DNA of 8,461 nt from Eubacteriales bacterium (GTDB lineage Bacteria; Bacillota; Clostridia; JANYKE01), in the NCBI GenBank assembly GCA_025361685.1, contig JANYKE010000005.1, forward strand, positions 1-8,461. The letters are read 5' to 3'. The notes under the pieces were generated by a model that saw only the letters and a program-made list of their open reading frames with translations, did no database searches and had not been told where the DNA came from. The position numbers and the translations under genes are program-made. Within the stretch, counting starts at the first letter, position 1. Every line of letters begins with the position of its first letter. Positions 1 through 6,684 of this stretch are shown here, in pieces.

Positions 1-51
1 AAAGCAGATGCTGAAATTATTCTCATTGATAACAGTTTGGGAGTTAATATT
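1..51 (+). other. Leader of the surface-protein gene; possible tail of an upstream gene
   Basis: No complete gene fits here. Two forward frames stay open from the window edge. One is in phase with the surface-protein gene. The other ends in a TGA at 53-55 that would overlap the ATG at 52 as ATGA, so it could be the last codons of an upstream gene, but 17 residues are too few to judge. A GGGAG Shine-Dalgarno sits at 39-43. No promoter for the downstream gene is convincing inside the window, so its promoter probably lies further left. Confidence 0.4.
39..43 (+). promoter_or_regulatory. Ribosome binding site that sets the surface-protein start
   Basis: GGGAG lies 8 bases before the ATG at 52. 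It supports that ATG, which begins a textbook signal peptide, over the in-frame TTG at 37, which itself overlaps this site and would add five residues in front of the signal peptide. Confidence 0.7.
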
Positions 52-2457
52 ATGAAAAAAGCACTAAGCGTCTTACTGGTATTTGTAATTATCTTATCAT
101 TAAGCACGATTGCAAAAACACCTGTGTTTGCAAATCAAAGCGGAGACTTTGCATATTCGGTTTCCGGTGCTACCGCAACAATTACAGATTATACCGGTAT
201 CGGAGGAGATGTAACCATTCCTGATTCTTTGGGAGGATGTACTACAACGAGCATCGGCGATGGAGCATTTGCAGGTTGCACCGGATTGACGAGTGTGACG
301 ATACCAAACAGTGTAACAAGTATCGGCATTTTGGCATTTGCCGATTGCTCAGGATTGACGAGTGTGACAATATCAAACAGTGTAACATTCATCGATAGTT
401 CGGCATTTGAACGTTGCAGTAAGTTATTGAATATTAATGTTGATAGTAACAATTTAAATTTTACCAGCCAAAACGGTGTGTTATTTAATAAATCTATGAC
501 ATTACTTTTGCAATATCCTGCAGGAAAGTCTGGCAATTACTCTATACCCAACAGTGTACCGAGCATCGGCGATTATGCATTTTATGGTTGCTCAGGATTG
601 ACTAGTGTGACAATACCAAACAGTGTAACAAGTATCGGCATTTCGGCATTTGAAGGTTGCACAGGATTGACTAGTGTGACAATACCAAACAGTGTAACGA
701 GCATCAACGATGGAGCATTTTATGGTTGCCCGAAACTAAGCGCATCACACTTTTTAGGCAATGCACCCACGGTGGGCTTATATGTTTTTGACGGATGTGC
801 TTCTGATTTTAAAGTATATTATATTAGCGGAAGTACAGGGTTTACAAATCCTTGGAAAGGATACACAACCGAACTTTATATTCCACCTACACCGACTCCT
901 ACACCGACTCCAATTCCAACACCAACACCGACCCCGACACCGACACCAACACCGACACCAACACCAACACCGACACCAACACCGACCCCGACACCGACAC
1001 CACCACCGGTAACTTCATTCATAGATATTGGCGGACATTGGGGAGCACAATACATCAATGCTCTTGCAGCTATGGGCATAATGAGCGGTTATCAAATATC
1101 ACCGGGAGTATTCGAATTCAGACCTGATAACCCTATGCTGCGTCAGGAATTTGCAAAGATTATTACAGTTTCATACGATGTATACAATCCTTTGGCAGCA
1201 TCATCATTCACTGATTGCCCTGTGGGTGCATGGTTCACACCTTATGTCGGTTCGCTTCAAGCAGAAGGTTTAACTAGCGGCAAGGGTGATGGAACATACG
1301 GTGTTGGCGAGAATATGGCAAGACAGGATACGGCAACAATGCTTTCACGAGCAATGGTTAAGTATCAGGCAATAACATTACCGGATGCAGCAGCTGCAGA
1401 CATGGTTGTTGCAGGCTTTGCAGATGTAGCAGACATGGCAGGATATGCAAAACAACCTGTTGCATTCTTTGTAAATGCAGGAATTATTAAAGGATATGAA
1501 ACACCGGTAGGAAGCGGAACATTTAACTTTAGACCAAGAGCAAATATTACAAGAGCAGAAATAAGCAAAATTATGCAGATGTCACTTAAATATGCTGCCC
1601 CAACCCCAACTCCGACGCCAACACCTGTTGCAACCCCGACACCTGTTCCAACAGATACACCAACTCCAACCCCAACAGAAACTCCAACACCAACTCCTAC
1701 TCCGACACCGACACCTACACCGACACCGACCTCGACCCCAACCCCAACCCCAACCCCAACCCCAACCCCAACACCATTCCCGATACCTTCACCGATGGTT
1801 GTTAACATTGGAGCAAAATTGACTGTCGATTTGTCAATGGTTTCGGCTAACGACTATGGTTCACCACCGGATGCATCAGGGAATACGATTAGAGACTATA
1901 CACTAGATCGTACAAGCCAGAATGGAAAGAATAAACTTCTTGACAATAGCTGGTCATCTATATTCGTAATAAATGGACTCAGTGACCTTAGAATTGATCT
2001 CGGCGTGGCAACTAACTTAGGCGCAGTCGGAATCGGCGGAGGCAATCCGACATCACAATCACTTTTGTTTAACGTGTTTATTTCACAGGATGGAATAACT
2101 TGGTATAAGGCAGCTCAGAATTTTGCGGCAGCATATACCGAATTGACAACTAATGCAACTCTTAATTTTGCAAGCAGCGGATATGTTCAACGAGTACAAA
2201 ACAATCTTGGATATGATACCGAAGTGAGCAATAAACAGTCAGCAATTGCAGGTACCCCGGGATCATTTTCACTCAAATCTTTCTTGACCGGCAAATATGC
2301 AGCAGTCGCTGATGCAAAGCTTGGAATTGTAGCATTTGCCTCGACACAGAATGCACGTTACATCAAATTCACAATGTATGGCAATGATTCAGGGGGAACA
2401 TCATCATTTTCAAATGCAACCGAAATTGCAGCATTTGGTCCAAACACAGTATTATAG
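52..2457 (+). CDS. Secreted surface protein: BspA-type LRR, SLH triplet, discoidin-like C-terminus
   Basis: This is an ~801-residue exported protein, probably held on the cell wall. A Sec signal peptide has Lys2-Lys3, a hydrophobic core to about residue 20 and a likely cut after VFA (27). BspA/Treponema-type leucine-rich repeats (LRR_5) follow at about 66-238, with a cap to ~277. A Pro-Thr linker covers 278-319. Three SLH repeats start near 323, 384 and 455; their motifs read LRQE, ARQD and TRAE, and only the third is canonical. A second Pro-Thr linker covers 517-581. Residues ~582-801 resemble an F5/8 type C (discoidin) galactose-binding-like fold, with D-L-R-I-D-L-G near the middle and A-R-Y-I-K-F near the end. 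SLH repeats are known to bind pyruvylated secondary wall polymer; LRR and discoidin modules commonly bind proteins or glycans. I infer an adhesin or substrate-binding scaffold; the ligand is unknown. No enzyme motif is visible. The gene ends just before a strong terminator, so it is probably the last gene of its transcript. Confidence 0.9.
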   Translation: MKKALSVLLVFVIILSLSTIAKTPVFANQSGDFAYSVSGATATITDYTGIGGDVTIPDSLGGCTTTSIGDGAFAGCTGLTSVTIPNSVTSIGILAFADCSGLTSVTISNSVTFIDSSAFERCSKLLNINVDSNNLNFTSQNGVLFNKSMTLLLQYPAGKSGNYSIPNSVPSIGDYAFYGCSGLTSVTIPNSVTSIGISAFEGCTGLTSVTIPNSVTSINDGAFYGCPKLSASHFLGNAPTVGLYVFDGCASDFKVYYISGSTGFTNPWKGYTTELYIPPTPTPTPTPIPTPTPTPTPTPTPTPTPTPTPTPTPTPTPPPVTSFIDIGGHWGAQYINALAAMGIMSGYQISPGVFEFRPDNPMLRQEFAKIITVSYDVYNPLAASSFTDCPVGAWFTPYVGSLQAEGLTSGKGDGTYGVGENMARQDTATMLSRAMVKYQAITLPDAAAADMVVAGFADVADMAGYAKQPVAFFVNAGIIKGYETPVGSGTFNFRPRANITRAEISKIMQMSLKYAAPTPTPTPTPVATPTPVPTDTPTPTPTETPTPTPTPTPTPTPTPTSTPTPTPTPTPTPTPFPIPSPMVVNIGAKLTVDLSMVSANDYGSPPDASGNTIRDYTLDRTSQNGKNKLLDNSWSSIFVINGLSDLRIDLGVATNLGAVGIGGGNPTSQSLLFNVFISQDGITWYKAAQNFAAAYTELTTNATLNFASSGYVQRVQNNLGYDTEVSNKQSAIAGTPGSFSLKSFLTGKYAAVADAKLGIVAFASTQNARYIKFTMYGNDSGGTSSFSNATEIAAFGPNTVL
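247..765 (+). repeat. Six 69-bp LRR-coding repeats in two blocks
   Basis: Units of 69 bp (23 residues, consensus T-S-I-x-x-x-A-F-x-G-C-x-G-L-T-S-V-T-I-P-N-S-V) begin at 247, 316, 385, 559, 628 and 697. The third and sixth units degenerate in their second half. A 105-bp spacer at 454-558 encodes the N-G-V-L-F-N-K type insertion usual in BspA-like proteins. The second halves of the units at 559 and 628 are identical at the DNA level for more than 30 bases, which points to recent duplication or gene conversion. Confidence 0.88.
883..1008 (+). repeat. Pro-Thr linker 1, degenerate hexamer repeat
   Basis: About 20 copies of a hexamer of the form CCN-ACN encode (Pro-Thr)n, residues 278-319, between the leucine-rich repeats and the first SLH repeat. 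Pro and Thr codons vary (CCA, CCG, CCT, CCC; ACA, ACC, ACT), so the DNA is not a perfect microsatellite. Such linkers are extended, flexible and often glycosylated. Loss or gain of one unit keeps the frame. Confidence 0.9.
1600..1794 (+). repeat. Pro-Thr linker 2, with six perfect CCCCAA units
   Basis: Residues 517-581 are a Pro-Thr linker with occasional Val, Ala, Glu, Asp and Ser between the third SLH repeat and the discoidin-like domain. The first two thirds use mixed codons. From 1736 to 1769 the DNA turns into six perfect CCCCAA units (C-tracts at 1736, 1742, 1748, 1754, 1760 and 1766), which looks like a recent slippage expansion. Confidence 0.9.
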
Positions 2458-2490
2458 TTTTGGATTAAATACACTGAATAATATTTTTAG

Positions 2491-2521
2491 ACGAGGATGA
2501 GAAATCATCCTCGTTTTATTT
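2491..2521 (+). terminator. Intrinsic terminator of the surface-protein gene
   Basis: A perfect 10-bp stem ACGAGGATGA / TCATCCTCGT (2491-2500 and 2505-2514) closes a GAAA tetraloop and runs into TTTATTT. It begins 33 bases after the stop codon, so it ends the surface-protein transcript and insulates the sulfatase promoter. Confidence 0.93.
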
Positions 2522-2523
2522 CC

Positions 2524-2554
2524 AGTGTGTCAAGGAACCGTCCCCTGACACACT
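2524..2554. repeat. REP-like hairpin with AACCGTCCCC loop
   Basis: AGTGTGTCA (2524-2532) and TGACACACT (2546-2554) form a perfect 9-bp inverted repeat around the 13-base loop AGGAACCGTCCCC. From memory, the core GGGGACGGTTC flanked by TGTCA/TGACA recurs as an intergenic repeat in many bacteria, often near IS200-like (Y1/RAYT) transposases. No transposase gene is present in this window, so it would be a non-autonomous copy. It has no T-tract after the stem, so it is not a terminator. Confidence 0.6.
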
Positions 2555-2583
2555 TTGCCATAGCGAACGAAAAGTGGTAAAAT
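2555..2583 (+). promoter_or_regulatory. Sigma-70-type promoter for the sulfatase gene
   Basis: TTGCCA (2555-2560) and TAAAAT (2578-2583) are separated by exactly 17 bases; each matches the vegetative consensus at five of six positions. Transcription would start near 2590, about 30 bases before the sulfatase ATG. The -35 box directly abuts the REP-like hairpin. No operator is recognisable. Confidence 0.6.
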
Positions 2584-2608
2584 AATTTTCAAGACATGTT
2601 ATTTTTTT

Positions 2609-2613
2609 GGAGG
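2609..2613 (+). promoter_or_regulatory. Ribosome binding site that sets the sulfatase start
   Basis: GGAGG lies 6 bases before the ATG at 2620. It lies inside the longer open frame that begins at the ATG at 2596, so 2620 is the better start; it also places the N-terminal strand with its metal-binding Asp at the usual distance from the end of the protein. Confidence 0.75.
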
Positions 2614-2619
2614 ATTGTG

Positions 2620-4080
2620 ATGAGGAAAAACATATTGTGGATTTGCGCGGATCAATTAAGGTTTGATTACCTTGGATGCTATGGTGATAAAATAGTTAGG
2701 ACGCCGAATATTGATCGATTGTCAGATATTGGAATGATTTTCAAAAGGGCATATGTGCAGAGTCCTGTGTGTGCGCCGAGCAGAGCATCATTTTTAACAG
2801 GTCGCTACCCAAGGACATGCCGCGTTCGTCAAAACGGACAAAATATTCCGAAAGAAGAAATACTTGTTACAAAGGTGCTTGCCGACAACGGCTATGTGTG
2901 CGGTCTTTCAGGCAAACTGCATATTTCAGCATGCTATCCGCATCTTGATATTTTGTCGGAGCCAAGAATTGATGATGGATATTCAGAGTTCAGCTGGTCG
3001 CATGGTCCGGCCGGCTTGGCAAAAAAGCGCGGCTGGTTCGGCAACGATTATGGCAAATGGCTTTTCGAAAATGGGGTCGAATATAAAACGACAACTCATC
3101 CGGAATCTTCTTTTGTTGAAACCGGAATGCCTGAAGAATATCATCAAACAAAATGGTGTACAGACAAGGCGATTAGTTTTATAGAGCGAGCAAAAATGTA
3201 CGAAAAGAATTGGCTGTTTTCGGTCAATTATTTTGATCCGCATAACGATTACGATCCGCCAAAGGAATATATAGATTACTACATGACTAAGCTGGATGAG
3301 ATTCTTCTTCCGGATTTTATCGAATCGGAACTTAAGAAAAAACCATACTGGCAGCAGAAAGATCATTTGGGCGCATACGATTCTGATGGCGAGCTTGCAT
3401 ACGACAGTATGACAGATAAAGATCACAAATTAATTCGTGCCGCATATTACGGTATGGTTGAACTCATTGATAAGCAAGTCGGAAGACTTATGGATGAATT
3501 GGAATCTATAGGTGAGCTTGAAAACACGATGGTTATTTTTACATCTGATCATGGTGAGATGCTTGGAGACAATGGCATATATTTGAAGGGGCCATATTTT
3601 TATGAGCAATGTATTCATGTTCCGTTGATTATTTATAATGGCGAATCAGCAAACCACAGTTATGACGGGTTGATCGAACTTGTTGACATTGCGCCTACAA
3701 TCATTGAGGCAGCCGGCTTGCCTGGTGAACCCGGCATGCAAGGGGAATCATTTTTAAGTGTATTTTCCGTTGACAATTCAACATATCATCGTGATGATGT
3801 GTATTGCGAAGCATACAATTCCAACAAAGGGCATAGAGATCCTCTTGCGTATACAACAATGGTATTTGATGGAAGATATAAACTTGCGAGGGCACATGGT
3901 GATGAGAGTAAAACGCTTGTGGGCGGCGAGTTATATGACCTAGAAAAAGACCCTGCCGAACACAATAATTTGTGGGACGACAAGGACTATATCGAAATTA
4001 AATGTAAGATGCTTGAAAAGCTATGTGACCGTATGGCCTGGACTGCTGATCCTCTGCCGGTTAGAAGCGCAGTATTTTAA
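2620..4080 (+). CDS. Sulfatase family hydrolase, cysteine type
   Basis: This 486-residue enzyme of the alkaline-phosphatase/sulfatase superfamily (COG3119 type) would cleave sulfate esters, or possibly phosphonate/phosphate esters, since cytoplasmic phosphonate monoester hydrolases share the motif. Visible sites are Asp11-Gln12 for metal binding, the formylglycine motif C-A-P-S-R-A-S-F-L-T-G with Cys51, Lys99 and His101 (S-G-K-L-H), His208 (F-D-P-H-N-D), Asp310-His311 (S-D-H-G-E) and Lys323. The C-terminal signature G-E-L-Y-D-L-E-K-D-P starts at 436. All expected active-site residues are present and the length is normal. The Cys form needs oxidation to formylglycine, in anaerobes by a radical-SAM maturase (anSME), which is not in this window. 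No signal peptide or membrane segment is visible, so it should act in the cytoplasm on an imported small substrate. It has its own promoter and no transporter or glycosidase neighbour; the substrate cannot be assigned. Confidence 0.93.
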   Translation: MRKNILWICADQLRFDYLGCYGDKIVRTPNIDRLSDIGMIFKRAYVQSPVCAPSRASFLTGRYPRTCRVRQNGQNIPKEEILVTKVLADNGYVCGLSGKLHISACYPHLDILSEPRIDDGYSEFSWSHGPAGLAKKRGWFGNDYGKWLFENGVEYKTTTHPESSFVETGMPEEYHQTKWCTDKAISFIERAKMYEKNWLFSVNYFDPHNDYDPPKEYIDYYMTKLDEILLPDFIESELKKKPYWQQKDHLGAYDSDGELAYDSMTDKDHKLIRAAYYGMVELIDKQVGRLMDELESIGELENTMVIFTSDHGEMLGDNGIYLKGPYFYEQCIHVPLIIYNGESANHSYDGLIELVDIAPTIIEAAGLPGEPGMQGESFLSVFSVDNSTYHRDDVYCEAYNSNKGHRDPLAYTTMVFDGRYKLARAHGDESKTLVGGELYDLEKDPAEHNNLWDDKDYIEIKCKMLEKLCDRMAWTADPLPVRSAVF

Positions 4081-4120
4081 AAATAATTTATATGCTAAAT
4101 ATATTAAGTATATTAAGATA
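4081..4120. other. Short AT-rich gap between convergent genes
   Basis: This 40-base gap lies between the stop codons of the sulfatase gene and disA. It is almost pure A/T and holds a 9-bp tandem duplication, TATATTAAG at 4100-4108 and 4109-4117. No GC-rich hairpin with a T-tract is seen in either direction, so how the two convergent transcripts end is unclear. Confidence 0.5.
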
Positions 4121-5263
4121 TTAAATATATCGTGAATCAATGAACAACTGATCTTTAATACGCTTTAATCCATCGTAAATCGAATCGGCTTTTGTTTCTG
4201 CGATACCATCGATTGTCATAAAATCTTTTGGCTTCGCGCTCATTGCAAATGAAAGCGAACCAAACTTTTCAACGATCTTATTAACGAGAGACAAATGAAG
4301 CTTAGGAATTTTGCTAAGCATTCTGTATCCCCGTGGAGTAATGCTTATTTCATTAGGCGGAATATGATCGATGAATCCAAGGAAATGTGCAATCTTGTAT
4401 TGGTCACTTAAATCAAAATATGAGAGCTCTCTTATTGAATTGAGAATTGATTCAACTGATATGCGTCTATTCTTAGTCTGCATGTAGTCTCTGAAAATCA
4501 TAATCTCGGCATTCTCGCTACCGCGCAAAATTTCTTCAACCTGCATACCGATGAGCCTGCCTTCATAGCCGAGCTCTGCCAAATAGCGATTGAGCTCGTC
4601 AACAATTCGCATAACCATTTCCACGCGGCGAATTGCCGTAACAACTGCGTCAAGAGTTACAAGGTCGTCAATCTCAAGCAGATTTAGATTGTTAATAGTT
4701 GCATTCATAACAACATTATATTTTTCAAGAGTCTGCAAAGCCTGATTGGCACGGCTAACGATAGACTGCGTGTCGCGAAGAACATATTTTTCATTGCCCT
4801 TATAAAGAGTAATAAAATTTCTTCTTTGGGAAATGCAAATGACAAGAGCACCGGTCTGCTTAGCAGTCCTCTGTGCACTTTTATGACGCGTGCCTGTCTC
4901 GGATGTCTCAATTGAAGGATCCGGAATTAAAAGTGAATTGGCGTAAAGAATGCGCGTTAGGTTCTTGCTCACAATAATGGCGCTATCCATTTTGGCTAAT
5001 TCGTATAAAATCGCCGGATTGAATTCTTTATCAATATGAAATCCGCCATCAATTAAATTAATTATATCTGCTTCGTCACTAATGACTATAGTAGCGCCGA
5101 TTCGTGCGGTTCGAATGTTCTCAAGACCCTCGCGAAATAATGTTCCGGGAGCAAGCAATGAGAGACAATCGAAAATGGAAACAGTCTTAACAGGCTTATT
5201 TACTGCCTTCGCTGTTGAAGTTGATTTTTTTTGATTAGCTTTTGGGGGAGTATTATTTGCCAT
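4121..5263 (-). CDS. disA: DNA integrity scanning diadenylate cyclase DisA, variant motifs
   Basis: DisA joins two ATP into c-di-AMP and scans DNA, pausing at branched structures. The 380-residue protein has the family layout: a ~28-residue Asn/Lys/Ser/Thr-rich N-terminal extension, the DAC domain (about 30-170), a helical linker (about 175-315) and a C-terminal helix-hairpin-helix domain (about 322-370). T-S-E-T-G-T (120-125) and S-Q-R-R (145-148) are as in other DisA proteins. Two hallmark motifs differ: DGA reads D-S-A (93-95) and RHR reads R-H-K (126-128). The hairpin G-I-G reads G-I-A (353-355). The ATG at 5263 follows AAGGAAGG-like purines (5273-5280) at 9 bases. It lies 62 bases after radA on the same strand, the classical radA-disA order. 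The assignment is safe from overall sequence; whether the variant motifs keep full cyclase activity is open. Confidence 0.95.
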   Translation of the reverse strand: MANNTPPKANQKKSTSTAKAVNKPVKTVSIFDCLSLLAPGTLFREGLENIRTARIGATIVISDEADIINLIDGGFHIDKEFNPAILYELAKMDSAIIVSKNLTRILYANSLLIPDPSIETSETGTRHKSAQRTAKQTGALVICISQRRNFITLYKGNEKYVLRDTQSIVSRANQALQTLEKYNVVMNATINNLNLLEIDDLVTLDAVVTAIRRVEMVMRIVDELNRYLAELGYEGRLIGMQVEEILRGSENAEIMIFRDYMQTKNRRISVESILNSIRELSYFDLSDQYKIAHFLGFIDHIPPNEISITPRGYRMLSKIPKLHLSLVNKIVEKFGSLSFAMSAKPKDFMTIDGIAETKADSIYDGLKRIKDQLFIDSRYI

Positions 5264-5325
5264 GATTCACAGTTCCTTCCTAGTTGCAAATTGAACCGTA
5301 CACTGTCAAGTAAATTGTTATTTCA

Positions 5326-6684
5326 TTATAGCAAAGTTTCAATGGTACTTGCAAGATTTTTTGCAGAAATAATTTTAACATCACTTTTGATTCCGTCTTT
5401 ATTCCCTTCCGGGATTACACAAGTTTTGAATCCCATTTGCGAAATCTCGCGAAGTCTTTTTTCAATCGCATTGATCGAACGAATTTCACCGGTGAGACCA
5501 ATCTCGCCAAGCACAACTGTATGAGCGTCAATAGGTGTGTTGCTGTAGCTTGATGCGATAGCAATTGCAATCCCCAAATCTGCTGCCGGTTCGTCAACCT
5601 TGATACCGCCTATTACATTGACATAAATATCATGCTTGCCTAAAAAATATCCTAACTTTCTCTCAAGAACAGCTGTTATAAGAATAACACGATTATAATC
5701 TATACCTGTTGCCATACGGCGAGGAATTTCGTAAACAGATGGAGTAACCAGAGCTTGTATCTCGATAAGCATTGGCATTGAACCTTCCACACCGCATATT
5801 ACAACTGAACCCGGCTCGTGTTCGGGGCGCCCGTTTAGCATATATGCAGATGGATTGTTGACAGGAACAAGCCCTGCCTCACGCATTTCAAAAATGCCTA
5901 ATTCATTAGTAGAACCAAAACGATTTTTGGCCGCGCGCAGAATTCTGTAATTCTGATTCTTGTCACCTTCAAAATACAGCACCGTATCAACCATATGCTC
6001 AAGCACCCTTGGACCTGCTATCGCACCGTCCTTTGTCAGATGACCAACAATAAAAATTGTAATATTGGCTGTCTTAGCAATATTCATTAGCCCAAGTGTA
6101 ATCTCCTTAACCTGACCTACACTGCCGGGCGCCCCGTTAAACTCGGGCTCGTACATAGTCTGAATCGAATCAATAATAACGTAATCCGGGCGCACATTTT
6201 CTATCATTGCCCGAACAGAAGGAAAGTCGGTCGTCGATGCAATCTGCAGCAACACATTCTTAACGTTGAGACGGTCGGCGCGCATCTTAATCTGAGGAAG
6301 AGATTCCTCGCCGGATATATAAAGCACATTACCCTGAAATGAATTGCTAATCTGTAACAGCAAAGTTGATTTGCCGGAGCCGGGTGCGCCACCTATCAAA
6401 ACAAGTGAGCCTCGCACAATTCCACCGCCAAGAACGCGATCGAATTCGGGGATGCCCGAAGACACCCTGTTTTCAGCCATCATTTCAACTTCACTCAACA
6501 ATTGAGGTGTCAGCGAACCCGCAACAAAACCAACAGCTTTAGCGCGCGCAGACTGAACAACAGGAGCTATTATGCGCTCCTCAACAATACTGCTCCATGC
6601 CCCGCAGTCCGGGCATTTGCCCATCCATCCCATACTCTCATAACCGCACTCTTGACACACAAAGCGGCTCTTCGATTTTGCCAT
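5326..6684 (-). CDS. radA: DNA repair protein RadA (Sms), RecA-like branch-migration ATPase
   Basis: RadA processes recombination intermediates by ATP-driven branch migration in the cytoplasm. The 452-residue protein is full length. It has an N-terminal four-cysteine zinc finger (Cys10, Cys13, Cys24, Cys27), a RecA-like core with Walker A G-A-P-G-S-G-K-S-T (99-107), Walker B Y-V-I-I-D-S-I-Q-T (168-176) and the RadA signature K-N-R-F-G (253-257), and a C-terminal Lon-protease-like domain (about 275-452, with P-A-A-D-L-G near 366-371). All key motifs are intact. Its ATG shares one base with the gcvPB stop codon (TAATG), so it is probably translated by coupling from that gene. disA follows 62 bases downstream. 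Functional and physical links between RadA and DisA are known from Bacillus. Confidence 0.97.
   Translation of the reverse strand: MAKSKSRFVCQECGYESMGWMGKCPDCGAWSSIVEERIIAPVVQSARAKAVGFVAGSLTPQLLSEVEMMAENRVSSGIPEFDRVLGGGIVRGSLVLIGGAPGSGKSTLLLQISNSFQGNVLYISGEESLPQIKMRADRLNVKNVLLQIASTTDFPSVRAMIENVRPDYVIIDSIQTMYEPEFNGAPGSVGQVKEITLGLMNIAKTANITIFIVGHLTKDGAIAGPRVLEHMVDTVLYFEGDKNQNYRILRAAKNRFGSTNELGIFEMREAGLVPVNNPSAYMLNGRPEHEPGSVVICGVEGSMPMLIEIQALVTPSVYEIPRRMATGIDYNRVILITAVLERKLGYFLGKHDIYVNVIGGIKVDEPAADLGIAIAIASSYSNTPIDAHTVVLGEIGLTGEIRSINAIEKRLREISQMGFKTCVIPEGNKDGIKSDVKIISAKNLASTIETLL

Noticed and set aside
26..51. TTGATA and TAATAT as a promoter for the surface protein
   Set aside because: The spacing is only about 14 bases and the -10 would overlap the ribosome binding region and start codon.
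247..765. CRISPR-like array, suggested by regular 69-bp repeats
   Set aside because: The repeats are contiguous coding units of 23 residues in frame, without unique spacers; they are leucine-rich repeats.
876..1079. Long (Val-Gly)n open frames opposite the Pro-Thr linkers (also 1365-1808)
   Set aside because: They are reverse-strand shadows of the CCN-ACN hexamer repeat; they have no ribosome binding site and low-complexity content only.
761..1127. Forward His/Arg- and Asp/Thr-rich open frames across linker 1
   Set aside because: They are the other two reading frames of the same hexamer repeat inside a well-supported gene.
2983..3426. Reverse-strand open frame opposite the sulfatase gene
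   Set aside because: It has no recognisable family and lies fully inside a sulfatase gene with all catalytic motifs; it is a shadow.
4081..4130. Bidirectional terminator between the sulfatase gene and disA
   Set aside because: The gap is A/T-rich with a 9-bp tandem repeat, but no stable stem followed by a T-tract could be drawn on either strand.
5304..5309. Perfect TTGACA on the - strand in the radA-disA gap, as a disA promoter
   Set aside because: No acceptable -10 box lies 16-18 bases downstream (the sequence there reads like CAACTA), so it is at best a very weak promoter.
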